NCBI GenBank assembly: GCA_937922805.1
Contig: CALAJV010000021.1
Location: forward strand, 1 to 60,142
Reading direction: 5' to 3'
DNA: 60,142 nucleotides
From: an uncultured Acidimicrobiales bacterium
GTDB taxonomy: Bacteria > Actinomycetota > Acidimicrobiia > Acidimicrobiales > SZUA-35
Shown here in pieces: positions 1-8,401 of the stretch (its first letter is position 1; every line of letters starts with the position of its first letter). The notes below the pieces were generated by a model. It worked only from the letters and a program-made list of their open reading frames with translations. It was not told where the DNA came from and made no database searches. The translations under genes and the position numbers were made by a program.

Positions 1-769
1 AAGACAATCGTTGTTCAAAACGCATGGAATAAGACTATTTGCCCACCGACCAACGTTCACTCCCCGATTCAACATTTCGAAAATCGTATACGGCCATAAC
101 GTCTTACTTTCGAGACAAACCGATTCGGCCAAATATCAACCGCTCGATGGATCAGCGTTGAAATCACCTGAGAGCTAAGGAAAGGTTTTGATATTGCCGA
201 TCCTTAATATATTTCCGGCCCAACAGACCCTCCAGCAAATGGCGATTCGCCGGACATCTCAGCAGGCATTCGAGCGATGAGAGAACCATTGGATGCGGGC
301 ATTGAGGCCAAGCGATTACAAGAAGCCGAAAATAGCGGCGACACATCTATGTGGTGGCAGAACTGAGCGATGGCGGCTAAGCGGCTAACATAAATTGAAG
401 TAGGTCTACGTATCATCCGGTGTCGTTTCCCTCGGTGACATTTTCTCCTGGATCAATAACCAAACGCTGTTCAACGTCACGCTTCTTGGGTATCAAACGG
501 ACTACTGGCCAGCGGCATGCGTCATCACTTTTCTGGCGGCAGCCGCCGCTGTCGCCCAGGTGCCTGGCTGACATCGCTTCTTTAGCGTAATTACTACACC
601 GTTGTACGTCATCGCGAGTTAGGCGCAAAATCGCTGGCTGAGATTTACTCGCCAAGCCAGAGCTGAACTCTGCCCGGATGGGGCTGTGTTTCTGGACTTG
701 TGTCTAGACCAGCGGGCTCCCCAACACCGGAGAGTGTTTCGAGAACAACCCGCTAAGCAAAACGTTCAG
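1..769. other. Region without an intact gene; possible coding remnants
   Basis: No convincing full-length gene is visible in these 769 bases. Two short plus-strand open stretches look protein-like. The first, 208-366, has no start and ends at a TGA; it includes the residues GDSPDISAGIRA. The second, 404-571, has no ATG, GTG or TTG and reads like a membrane-protein end, with TDYWPAACVITFLAAAAA before its stop. They lie in different frames with stops between them, so if they belong to one gene it is broken by more than one event. I do not recognise the family. A weak inverted repeat (AGCGGG 711-716, CCCGCT 749-754) could end transcription of the minus-strand gene at 770. Confidence 0.3.
404..571 (+). 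pseudogene. Possible C-terminal remnant of a membrane protein
   Basis: This 55-residue open stretch begins right after a TAG (401-403), has no usual start codon, and ends at TGA 569-571. Its last 25 residues are a typical transmembrane composition rich in Ala, Val, Ile and Leu with Trp and Tyr at one edge. An 80-residue minus-strand frame (413-655) overlaps it but looks less protein-like. I take the plus frame as a decayed remnant. The family is unknown and the call is tentative. Confidence 0.2.
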
Positions 770-1990
770 CTAAGAGTCGGCTGCGAGAGAGAAAACATAT
801 GATCCGAACAGTTGCTCCTCTTGGCCACCGCCCTTGACTCTGGTGCAGTTACCACCAATTGCCACTAACCCATCAGGGGTTACGATCGACTCGCTCGAGC
901 TGCCCAAGGCGCAGCCCTCGTTCGGATCCAACGATTGAACCATAGAGGTTTCGTTGTCGATATCGAACCAATACAGGCTGGTCATGTCGTGAGCGACCAC
1001 CATTGTTCCAACGACTGAGAGTGGGATTCTTCGATCGTTGGAGGGTGACAAAGATGGGATGTCGCCGAGCACTTCTCGGCGCCACTCGATTGGCTCGTTG
1101 CCGTCGCTCAGTTCAGTTATATGAAGCGTCGACACCATCTCGCTGTCCTGGCTTAACAAGATCAGGGATTGTCCGGCCACAGCAAGGCCCACACTATCCC
1201 ACGATTCTTGATTGGTCGCCGGTAGTTCAATTGGCACGACTGACGCGGTGACACCTTCTACCTCTAGGAGTCCCAGTCGGGTTGAAGGTACAGGGTCCCC
1301 ATCTTCGGGAGCAACTTCGTCCCAAAGAACGAAGACTTGACCGTTTTTTGTGGCTATATCGGAAACCGGGCCCGAAAGTTTTGTGGTGCCCCACTGATCA
1401 CTGTCGAGATCATAGAGAGCGATAAGCGCCTCCCCTTCTGTCGTTGGGGCACTACCTCCAGCGAATACTACGATTCGGTCAACAACGACTCCTTCGGCGG
1501 AGACCTTTCCCAACTCTGGTGGTGAGTCAGCCAGCGAACGCCATTGCTTCGTCGTGGGCTCATAGGCAGCAGCGGAACTTAGGAGGCCATCGGCTACCCC
1601 GAAAGGTTCTGTCGTGCCCGACCAAATCATCACTTCTTCACCAGTCCAAACCGCAGCTTGGCGGGTACGAACCGGTCCGGGCGGTTTTTCGATCGGCTCA
1701 AACCCACGATTGCGATTCCACGACAGCGGATCATCCACCAGGAGGCCATCGGTTATGTCGCCGCCGGCACCGCCGACTATCACTAATTGCTCACCGGTCC
1801 AAGTCATCGAGTGGCCAAACAGCGGGTAATCGGGCCCACCCTCTAGCGTCTCAGAACTGGTCTTTCCCTCTTCGGTGACCCAGCCCGTCTCACTGGTTGT
1901 GCTGCACCCAGATAGCAGACCGAGGCTGATGCTCAACGCAACTGCGAGTGTCCGAATGTTCACAAAACGAACTTGTACTTGTTCCGCCAT
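770..1990 (-). CDS. Kelch-like beta-propeller lipoprotein
   Basis: This 406-residue protein starts with a lipoprotein signal peptide: a short N-terminus, a hydrophobic stretch and the lipobox LLSGC near residue 29. It is probably anchored on the outer face of the cytoplasmic membrane. The body carries repeated beta-strand blocks such as MTWTGEQLVIVGG, AVWTGEEVMIWSG and VVVDRIVVFAGG. These are typical of kelch or galactose-oxidase-like propellers, which usually bind ligands or proteins; no catalytic residues are evident. It lies 109 bp downstream of the sigma-RTX gene on the same strand but has its own promoter-like element: TAGTGT at 1997-2002, six bases before the ATG, with no Shine-Dalgarno sequence. 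Function beyond a cell-surface propeller is not known. Confidence 0.75.
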   Translation of the reverse strand: MAEQVQVRFVNIRTLAVALSISLGLLSGCSTTSETGWVTEEGKTSSETLEGGPDYPLFGHSMTWTGEQLVIVGGAGGDITDGLLVDDPLSWNRNRGFEPIEKPPGPVRTRQAAVWTGEEVMIWSGTTEPFGVADGLLSSAAAYEPTTKQWRSLADSPPELGKVSAEGVVVDRIVVFAGGSAPTTEGEALIALYDLDSDQWGTTKLSGPVSDIATKNGQVFVLWDEVAPEDGDPVPSTRLGLLEVEGVTASVVPIELPATNQESWDSVGLAVAGQSLILLSQDSEMVSTLHITELSDGNEPIEWRREVLGDIPSLSPSNDRRIPLSVVGTMVVAHDMTSLYWFDIDNETSMVQSLDPNEGCALGSSSESIVTPDGLVAIGGNCTRVKGGGQEEQLFGSYVFSLAADS

Positions 1991-1996
1991 GATATG

Positions 1997-2002
1997 ACAC
2001 TA
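1997..2002 (-). promoter_or_regulatory. -10 box for a leaderless transcript
   Basis: On the minus strand TAGTGT is followed by six bases and then the ATG of the kelch-like lipoprotein gene. The spacing puts the transcription start at or next to the A of the ATG. No Shine-Dalgarno sequence is present. The same layout recurs elsewhere in the window. Confidence 0.5.
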
Positions 2003-2099
2003 CTAACTGAATCCTGCGTAGCCGGCTAGTTCGCGTAACGTGTGATTGTTCCACGCCCCAATGTGCGTAAAACTAACCGTGAAGAGGTCCGCGCTCCGA

Positions 2100-3758
2100 C
2101 TAATTCGGCTCGTCGGGCTCAGGGTCTGGTTCCAGCTCGCAGCTTTCGTCGCCTGATGCCCCGGCCAAGCCGTTGGTGCACATATCTTCACCGTCGCCAC
2201 CTATCAAGCTGTCGAGCCCGGCGCCGCCGTCCAGTTCATCGTCTCCGGACTGACCGTCCACGGTGTCTGTTCCGTCACTACCTCGAAGCCGGTCGTTGCC
2301 TTCGCCGCCCCGCAACGTGTCGTTCCCCGCTCCGCTCCAAGCCCGGTCATCGCCGGGTCCAAGATCAATGGTGTCGTTGCCACCGCCGCTGGAAACAAAG
2401 TCAGCGCCAGCGCCAGTCGTGATTGAGTCATTGCCAGAGCCAGAACAAACAATATCGTCGCCGCTGCCAGTCAGAATCGAATCGTGACCGCCGAACGTGA
2501 CTACAAAGTCCGGCTTGGTACCTCGTCGAACATCGATCTTGTTGTGGCTTGTGCCGCCAATAGTGACGTTGTAGCCCTTTGTCTCTAACTCGGCGTAGGT
2601 GCCTGAAACGCCGCCACATTTGTAGACGGTGGTTGATTCCCGCAGCTGTTCTTGTCTCGACTTGACTGGGGCAGTGACCGACGTCGCCGGGTTCGCCTCG
2701 GTCGAAACTGTGGTTGAGGGACCTGGCGGATTGCCGTTAGCCGAGTCGTCTCCAAATACAACGTCTTCGTCGGCACCAGGCGGGCTCTTGATGGTCCAAA
2801 CATGCAGGGCCGGGCTTTGTCGTTCAGAGTCATCAGCGACCCTAACCATGAAGACGTGATTGCCAGCATCAAGGTCGGAGTAAACCTTCGGGCTCACACA
2901 CGGCGCAAAGTCGTTGATGTCGACACGGCACTCAAACGTTGCCGAATCTTCGTCGACTGCCACAAATCGGAACTCCGATGAGCCAGGTTCAGCGGCAGCC
3001 GCCGGGGCTTCGGTAATCTTGACCGAATCAGAACTCAGCTCAGTAACAGCCGAAACGTCATCGGTACCAGTTTCGTCTGGTTGGATCTCCAACGGCTCTT
3101 CAGAGCCACCGTTGCTCGAACTTGCTGCCGGCCGAGAAATAGTCGTGTTGTCTGGACTGTCGCTCGTAACGATCGCCCACATCGCTGCCCCAAACGCCAC
3201 GACGGCCAGCACCACAGCCGCAGTTGATAGCGATCGAATAGCACGCCGTTGCAACCCTTTAACCGCGGTCTGGGTTCGACCGGTCCGAGAAGCTGTCTCC
3301 TCGATAGACAGATCATGGAGGAAACGCATCTCAAGAATTTCTCGCTGCTCGGTTGTGAGCCGATCCAGCAGATCGTCAACCAGGTGACGGTCGACTACTT
3401 CTTCGTCGAATCCGCTGGTCTCTGGGAGGAGGATCTCGATTGACTGGTTTTCATGCAACTCAATCGGTTTATGAGCCCGGCGTTCATCGATGAGACGACT
3501 TCGCAGCATACGGTAGAGATAGGCCCACATTTGGGGAGCAGCATCGAACTTGAGCTGGTCGAGCCGTCCGAAGAACTCCATCATTACAGTTCCGGCGAGT
3601 CCTTCGGGATCGTTCGCCCCTCTTGCTTTTGCAAACGAAGTCAGCTTTGGTAGACAGTCAGCTGCTAACGATTCGAGAGCCCAATACTCGCCGACCGCGG
3701 CAGCTTTCAGTGTTTCACTGAAGTCTGCAGCGCGCTGGTCGACGCCTATCAAACTCAT
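2100..3758 (-). CDS. Sigma-70 (ECF-type) factor fused to a membrane segment and extracellular RTX repeats
   Basis: This 552-residue protein joins parts normally found apart. Residues ~27-95 resemble sigma region 2 (MMEFFGRLDQLKF, YLYRMLRSRLIDERR). Residues ~122-176 resemble region 4, with an HTH around LSIEETASRTGRTQTAVKGL. A single hydrophobic segment follows at ~179-198. Then come a Ser/Thr/Glu-rich linker, an Ig-like repeat at roughly 265-330 (FECRVDINDFAPC...YSDLDAGNHVF), and about twelve RTX-type nonapeptides at ~423-527 (GGNDTIDLG, AGNDTLRGG, EGNDRLRGS). The predicted topology puts the sigma domain in the cytoplasm and the calcium-binding repeats outside. I chose ATG 3758 because AAGGGAGAAGG lies directly upstream; a start 10 codons earlier lacks this. 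No separate anti-sigma gene adjoins it. A built-in signal-responsive or protease-released sigma factor is my inference. Confidence 0.85.
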   Translation of the reverse strand: MSLIGVDQRAADFSETLKAAAVGEYWALESLAADCLPKLTSFAKARGANDPEGLAGTVMMEFFGRLDQLKFDAAPQMWAYLYRMLRSRLIDERRAHKPIELHENQSIEILLPETSGFDEEVVDRHLVDDLLDRLTTEQREILEMRFLHDLSIEETASRTGRTQTAVKGLQRRAIRSLSTAAVVLAVVAFGAAMWAIVTSDSPDNTTISRPAASSSNGGSEEPLEIQPDETGTDDVSAVTELSSDSVKITEAPAAAAEPGSSEFRFVAVDEDSATFECRVDINDFAPCVSPKVYSDLDAGNHVFMVRVADDSERQSPALHVWTIKSPPGADEDVVFGDDSANGNPPGPSTTVSTEANPATSVTAPVKSRQEQLRESTTVYKCGGVSGTYAELETKGYNVTIGGTSHNKIDVRRGTKPDFVVTFGGHDSILTGSGDDIVCSGSGNDSITTGAGADFVSSGGGNDTIDLGPGDDRAWSGAGNDTLRGGEGNDRLRGSDGTDTVDGQSGDDELDGGAGLDSLIGGDGEDMCTNGLAGASGDESCELEPDPEPDEPN

Positions 3759-3897
3759 GCCTTCTCCCTTAACCCGACGACCGGTCAATACGCTCGACCA
3801 AAACTTCGCTCACCGCTACTACCGAACATACCGCGCTTGGGGATACCGTCTCCACTAAACTTTTTCCGATTACTGGCCTATGCGACCGAAATAGACC

Positions 3898-3927
3898 GGT
3901 TTGGTGCGGTTTGGTGCGGTTTGGCTG
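3898..3927 (+). repeat. Short tandem repeat GGTTTGGTGC
   Basis: Two exact copies of the 10-mer GGTTTGGTGC (3898-3907, 3908-3917) are followed by a partial third copy beginning GGTTTGG. It lies in the gap between the divergently placed ends of the sigma-RTX promoter region and the DUF1501 gene. Role unknown. Confidence 0.6.
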
Positions 3928-3943
3928 CTGTTATCGGTAATCA

Positions 3944-3967
3944 AAATCGGCCATCACCGACCGATTT
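3944..3967 (-). terminator. Probable terminator of the DUF1800-DUF1501 operon
   Basis: AAATCGG (3944-3950) and CCGATTT (3961-3967) form a 7-bp stem with a 10-base loop. Read on the minus strand the stem lies about 20 bases after the DUF1501 stop codon and is followed by a T-containing stretch. Confidence 0.45.
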
Positions 3968-3987
3968 CGGACCCAGTTGCGGAACAA

Positions 3988-5250
3988 CTACCGGGTCAGG
4001 CCAAGCTCGCCGCCACCCTGATAGGTCGGGAATACGACATTAAGATTCGAGACACCAGCCCGCTTTTCAACAATCTCAGCCAACGGTTTGCGGAAATCAG
4101 TCAAGACTGAAAGGTCGCCCTGATCAGGATCATCTTTGATCTCAGACGGATAGTCATCGCCATAGACACCGCCGCGAATGCCTGCCCCCATTGCCAGGTA
4201 CGTAGCAGCCCGACCATGATCAGTTCCCTTATTGCCGTTCTCGTTGATCGTTCGACCAAACTCCGTAACGACAACAACTGAGATTTCTTGCAAACCGTTC
4301 GTGTCGTCGGAGAAAGCTCGGAGCGCTCCTGCCAGTTCGGAAGCTAGCGGAGTGAACCGACCGTTCGGATCACTTACTGAACCATGGTTGCGGTGGTGAT
4401 CCCATCCGCCAAAGTCCACTCCGGCTGCTTGGACCCCAACGTTGGCCTTAATGAGGCCGGCCAGTTCACTGAACGTTTTCCCGAGTCTGGTGTCGGGATA
4501 GTTCGGCTGAGCTGCCGCCTTCACTTCTTCGATCTTGGCTACCGCTCGAAGGAGCTTCTGCCCTTCCTGGGAGACACTATCGGCCCCTCCATACATCTGG
4601 TCGAGTGCATCTTTGGCCAATGCCTGTCGGGCAAAGCCGCGGACACCGAACGCATTTAGGTTTGGCACCGTCACGCCGCTGCTGCTACCTCGCAGCAACC
4701 GAGATCGAGGTGAAGTGCTGACCGCTGGAATTTGGCCACCGGCACCTTGCGCGTTGACCATCCGACCGAGCCAACCGCCGCCGATGCGGACCGATGCAGA
4801 ACCAGCTTGAATGCTTCTGGTGGCGGTGAAGTGACTTCGGCTTGAACTCTCCGACGCAGGCACGCCGATGGCAGGGATAACGGCCAATTTACCTTCAGCC
4901 CACAGGGTGTCGTGGATCGGCTTGAATGCCGGATGTAGCCCAACGACACCGTCGAGCCCGCTCGGGAATGCAACGTTTTTGTTGGCACTGGTCAGAGGCA
5001 GCGCTCCGTCTTTTTGGCCCGGGGGAGCAACCGCGATCGTTGGTCGAAGCTTTCGGTACGACGAGTAGCCGTAGGGCGGAGCCATCGTCAGCCCGTCGGC
5101 GCCGCCGCGAAGAAAGACAACGACGAGAGTGTGGCCGGTATTAGGTGTTCCAGGGGCAGCAAACGCCAGTTTGGTGCCCATCAGGGACACCGCAGTTGCC
5201 GCTCCAACTCCGGAGGCAGCGAGGAATGATCGACGAGAAACTGTTGTCAT
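3988..5250 (-). CDS. DUF1501 family protein, Tat-exported
   Basis: This 420-residue protein begins with a twin-arginine signal: SRRSFLAAS at residues 5-13, a hydrophobic run, then an AFAAPG cleavage-like site. The mature part has the features of DUF1501 (sulfatase/alkaline-phosphatase-like) proteins: FLRGGADGLTMAPPYG near the start, and GGWDHHRNHG and TEFGRTINENGNKGTDHG later, the latter rich in likely metal ligands (D, H, E, G). It should act outside the cytoplasmic membrane after folding inside; the substrate is unknown. It follows the DUF1800 gene by 12 bp with AGGA before its ATG, so the two form one operon. Pairing of DUF1501 with DUF1800 is common in many bacteria, although their joint function is not established. 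Confidence 0.9.
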   Translation of the reverse strand: MTTVSRRSFLAASGVGAATAVSLMGTKLAFAAPGTPNTGHTLVVVFLRGGADGLTMAPPYGYSSYRKLRPTIAVAPPGQKDGALPLTSANKNVAFPSGLDGVVGLHPAFKPIHDTLWAEGKLAVIPAIGVPASESSSRSHFTATRSIQAGSASVRIGGGWLGRMVNAQGAGGQIPAVSTSPRSRLLRGSSSGVTVPNLNAFGVRGFARQALAKDALDQMYGGADSVSQEGQKLLRAVAKIEEVKAAAQPNYPDTRLGKTFSELAGLIKANVGVQAAGVDFGGWDHHRNHGSVSDPNGRFTPLASELAGALRAFSDDTNGLQEISVVVVTEFGRTINENGNKGTDHGRAATYLAMGAGIRGGVYGDDYPSEIKDDPDQGDLSVLTDFRKPLAEIVEKRAGVSNLNVVFPTYQGGGELGLTR

Positions 5251-5262
5251 GATTTGTCCTGC

Positions 5263-7299
5263 CTAGCGGGTTTGGAAGATCGGGTGGGCGATTACGAGAG
5301 CAATAACGTCAGCCAGTTGCTCGTTCGATAGTGAAGCGGCCGCTGTTCCTACTTCGAGCCTGGTCGCGGTTGCGATTGCTGATGCGATAGCTGGCGTCGG
5401 CGCTCCGATCCCGAACCGTTGGCTCAAACCGTTGATAAGGTCGCCGACGGTGCCGCTACTTGGTTTGAACGAATCGTAGGACATCGTGATGTCTGGGATT
5501 TTGTTTCGGGCCGTCAACGCTGCTGTTGTCCAGCGATTGCTTATGCCGTCAGTGGTCAACCAGTCGGCTGCGGCATCAGGGTAGCCATCGGGTTGCGGCC
5601 AGTACCACGGTTCGTGGTCCATACTTCTAAGCGTCGCCCGAAGTCGATTTGCCCCTTTGGACCCAGGATCGTTCGGAAGGTTCGCGTTTAACGCTCGGAA
5701 GGTGGCGACCATATGCTCGAACGGGCGTCGGATCTTCATTCCAGCCGACGCTGCAAACTCGGCACTATTCAATACGTGCCGCAGGGTGGGAACGATCTGG
5801 GTGTCGTTCTGCAAGAACACTGCTGCCGTCGAGTTGACTAGTGCTTCTGACGGCGAGTCGCTGACGAACCGTCGACAGATTTTGTAGGCAACGTGTCGAG
5901 CCGTCGACGGGTGGGTAGCGAGGAAAGAAAGCAGAGACTCGCCGGTGGCTTTTCCGGATGTCCCCCCTCGGGTCCAAGCGCCGTTAAGCAGACTGATGCC
6001 TCCGGTGTGATGGAACTTGGAGTTGAAAACGAACTGACCAAAGTTTGCATCTTTACGCCGTTTGGCTACTGACCAACCACTCATGGCCAGAGAGGCGCTT
6101 CGAACATCAGCTTCGGTGTAAACCTGCTTGCCGCTTCGATCGATCCCGAGCGTGTGTAACTCGAGGAGCTCTCGGCCGTAGTTCTCGTTGACCCCTTGTG
6201 GTGAGTTAGCGTTGCTGTCGTCGTTGTCGAGATAGACCAACATGGCCGGGGCGTTAGCAGTTGCCTTGAGCAGATCCCGGAAGGACCCCATTGCGTTCGG
6301 ACGAATTACCTTCTCTTGATACTCCACCATGTGATAGCGCTTTCCACCCTCGGCAATGACGCCGGCATTGAAGTGGTCCATCCAGAGGTGGCACATGTTT
6401 TCGAACAGTTGATTCTTGCTGTACGTGGCCCGGATGATGTTGCTGTGCGTCATCTGCTGGAAAAACGGGGCCAGCTTGCCAGAACCTCGGGTAGCTTCAA
6501 ACACTTGCTTCGAGTTAAGTCGTAGAAGGTTGTAGCTCCCAAGGCGTTTCTCAACGGCTGAATCAGGTCCGGTGCGGCGGAGCTGATCTTCGATGAAGCC
6601 TCCACCACCCAATCGGGATATCTCGGCCAACACCGCCGGGGTAACGCCGAACGTGACTCGGTTAGCCAGCAATACATCGGGAGCCGCAGAAGGTTTTGGT
6701 GTGACAGGCGTTGCCGGGGCAGCTGGTGTGGTGTCAACCGGTGCGGCCGATGATGAAGCGTCGACGGTACCGGAGCCACCGGCGCCAGCAACGATCGTGT
6801 CCTCGCTCGTCATCGCAGTTCCAGCGTCGGCATTGGCAGCTGGTTGCGCCGCTGTGTCTGTCACAGTCATGACGTCACCATCTGATGCGGCCGCGCTTGC
6901 GCCGGTTGCCGTCGACCCGCTCGCAGAACTTTGGGCTGTCGCATTTGAGCTACTCGCAGGTGCTCCTTGAGCGCCAGCTGCGCCTTGGGTGTCGGAGCCA
7001 ACTACGAGAGGCACGGTGGCTGGATCGGCGCTAACTGGCAGGTTAACAAGATCCAGTTCAGGGCCGGTGGCATTTACGACGGCTTGAGCGGTGCTCGAAG
7101 TACCTGCCGACGTGCTGGGCGATGAAGTCCCTGGAATCTGAGAGTTAGCGGTCTCAAGAGCATCTTCGGTCGAGGAGCAAGCGCTAGCGACAACTCCGAT
7201 AGCAAGGGCACCGAGCACTTTACGCCGCATGGCGACAAACGAACGTTGTTGGTTGTCTTCCTCGACCGTCGCCAGCTTCGTATTGTCGGATTGAGTCAT
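5263..7299 (-). CDS. DUF1800 family protein, probable Tat lipoprotein
   Basis: This 678-residue protein has MRRKVLGALAIG at residues 24-35 followed by VVASAC, a twin-arginine-like start plus lipobox with Cys41, so it is likely a membrane-anchored lipoprotein. Residues ~42-205 are an unusually long Ala/Ser/Thr/Gly-rich linker. The DUF1800 domain starts near residue 205 (LLANRVTFGVTP) and runs to the end, with typical motifs such as MCHLWMDHFN, NENYGRELLELHTLG and SGWSVAKRR. The gene is first in a two-gene operon with the DUF1501 gene, which starts 12 bp after its stop. The chosen ATG (7299) has AAGG upstream; an internal start at Met24 would keep the signal. Biochemical function is unknown. 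Confidence 0.88.
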   Translation of the reverse strand: MTQSDNTKLATVEEDNQQRSFVAMRRKVLGALAIGVVASACSSTEDALETANSQIPGTSSPSTSAGTSSTAQAVVNATGPELDLVNLPVSADPATVPLVVGSDTQGAAGAQGAPASSSNATAQSSASGSTATGASAAASDGDVMTVTDTAAQPAANADAGTAMTSEDTIVAGAGGSGTVDASSSAAPVDTTPAAPATPVTPKPSAAPDVLLANRVTFGVTPAVLAEISRLGGGGFIEDQLRRTGPDSAVEKRLGSYNLLRLNSKQVFEATRGSGKLAPFFQQMTHSNIIRATYSKNQLFENMCHLWMDHFNAGVIAEGGKRYHMVEYQEKVIRPNAMGSFRDLLKATANAPAMLVYLDNDDSNANSPQGVNENYGRELLELHTLGIDRSGKQVYTEADVRSASLAMSGWSVAKRRKDANFGQFVFNSKFHHTGGISLLNGAWTRGGTSGKATGESLLSFLATHPSTARHVAYKICRRFVSDSPSEALVNSTAAVFLQNDTQIVPTLRHVLNSAEFAASAGMKIRRPFEHMVATFRALNANLPNDPGSKGANRLRATLRSMDHEPWYWPQPDGYPDAAADWLTTDGISNRWTTAALTARNKIPDITMSYDSFKPSSGTVGDLINGLSQRFGIGAPTPAIASAIATATRLEVGTAAASLSNEQLADVIALVIAHPIFQTR

Positions 7300-7517
7300 T
7301 GCCCAGCCTTAGTATGAGTGGAGTGCATCGGCCCCCGCCGGGCCGACGCTCATAGAAATAAACGTAAGTACGGCCCGCCGCGATACCTCCGAGGCACAAA
7401 AAATCTGAACTCGTTGGAGAATCCAAGGCGAAAGCGCCTAAACAAGGGGCTTTTCGTTAGTTTCTTCTACCGATCGAACACGAGAGCCTCCTCTCCATCG
7501 GTTTCGATCGGCCCCGG

Positions 7518-7523
7518 TACGCT
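7518..7523 (+). promoter_or_regulatory. -10-like box upstream of the cysQ-like frame
   Basis: TACGCT at 7518-7523 is followed by six bases and then ATC (7530-7532), the second codon of the open cysQ-like frame. The spacing equals that at nine other genes here, where an ATG or GTG occupies this place. It suggests that ATC 7530 is the start, or that an ATG was lost there. Confidence 0.4.
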
Positions 7524-7529
7524 TAACCG

Positions 7530-8384
7530 ATCAGCGATGACACCCAATCCTCTGGAAACAATGAGATACCGAAGGCAGACACTGGTTCCAGCGGACTGCA
7601 ACAGACGAGCGGTGCTATTCCAGCTATTCAACACGGCCAATCCGACGCTCGACTAGCGGCCGAACTAGCCCATCAAGCCGGCATCCGGCTCGAATCGCTC
7701 AAAGCTGGACAAACTGACCACCGCTCCCCTTGGTCACTTGGCCAAGAAGCCGATGAGCTATCCAATACCTATTTATTAGAGCAGTTGGCTGCTGACCGAC
7801 CATCCGATGCAGTTATGTCTGAAGAAGCGCCAGATGACAGCAAAAGACTTACGGCCGACCGATGCTGGATCGTCGACCCTTTGGACGGCAGCTCCGACTA
7901 CCCGTATCCGGATTCGATGGAGTGGGCAGTGCACGTTGCCTTGGTCCAGAACAATAAGGCTATTGCCGCCGCTGTGTCGGTTCCAGGTTTGGATGAAGTA
8001 TTCGCTACAGACACCGTGCAAACCCCCGGCGAGACGGAGAGAAAGCGCCCGTTCGTAATCAGCAGTCGATCCAATTCTGCGGTGGCGGCAGCGGTGGCCG
8101 ACGATCTCGGCGCCGATGTTGCCGCCTGCGGTTCGGCCGGGGTCAAGGCCATGCTGGTTGTTAACGGCACGGTCGATTTGTATGTTCACGCATCGGGATT
8201 ATGGGAGTGGGATGTGTGCGCTCCAGCGGCGGTGGCAGCTGCCGCTGGACTTATCGTTTCTGATCTAGATGGCAACGAACTGCAGTACAACAAACCACGA
8301 CCGACGGTACGAGGGTTTGTTGTCAGTCGACCAGAGTTCGCCGAACAAGCTCGCACGTCACTGACTCGATTGCGTATCCGCTAG
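7530..8384 (+). CDS. cysQ: CysQ-like 3'(2'),5'-bisphosphate nucleotidase (inositol monophosphatase superfamily)
   Basis: The product is a Mg-dependent, Li-sensitive-type phosphatase that in this family removes the 3' phosphate of PAP from sulfate assimilation. The motifs fit: SEEAPDD (metal-binding Glu), WIVDPLDGSSDY (DPxDG metal site), and GLWEWDVCAPAAVAAAAG near the C-terminus (WDxxA). Oddity: the first ATG, GTG or TTG in frame is TTG 7785, but family-like sequence (DARLAAELAHQAGIRLESL) extends well upstream. The frame stays open to a TAA at 7524-7526. ATC 7530 sits six bases after TACGCT and would give ISDDTQSSGN..., a natural-looking N-terminus of a 284-residue protein. Alternatives are ATT 7617 (255 residues) or a frameshift from ATG 7537. 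The start is therefore uncertain; the family call is firm. Confidence 0.75.
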   Translation: MSDDTQSSGNNEIPKADTGSSGLQQTSGAIPAIQHGQSDARLAAELAHQAGIRLESLKAGQTDHRSPWSLGQEADELSNTYLLEQLAADRPSDAVMSEEAPDDSKRLTADRCWIVDPLDGSSDYPYPDSMEWAVHVALVQNNKAIAAAVSVPGLDEVFATDTVQTPGETERKRPFVISSRSNSAVAAAVADDLGADVAACGSAGVKAMLVVNGTVDLYVHASGLWEWDVCAPAAVAAAAGLIVSDLDGNELQYNKPRPTVRGFVVSRPEFAEQARTSLTRLRIR

Positions 8385-8401
8385 GACCAACCCGCTAGAC
8401 A

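Noticed and set aside
7318..7656. 112-residue plus-strand frame before the cysQ-like gene
   Set aside because: It is basic and non-protein-like and overlaps the better-supported cysQ-like frame; only its ATG 7537 was kept as a possible frameshift start.
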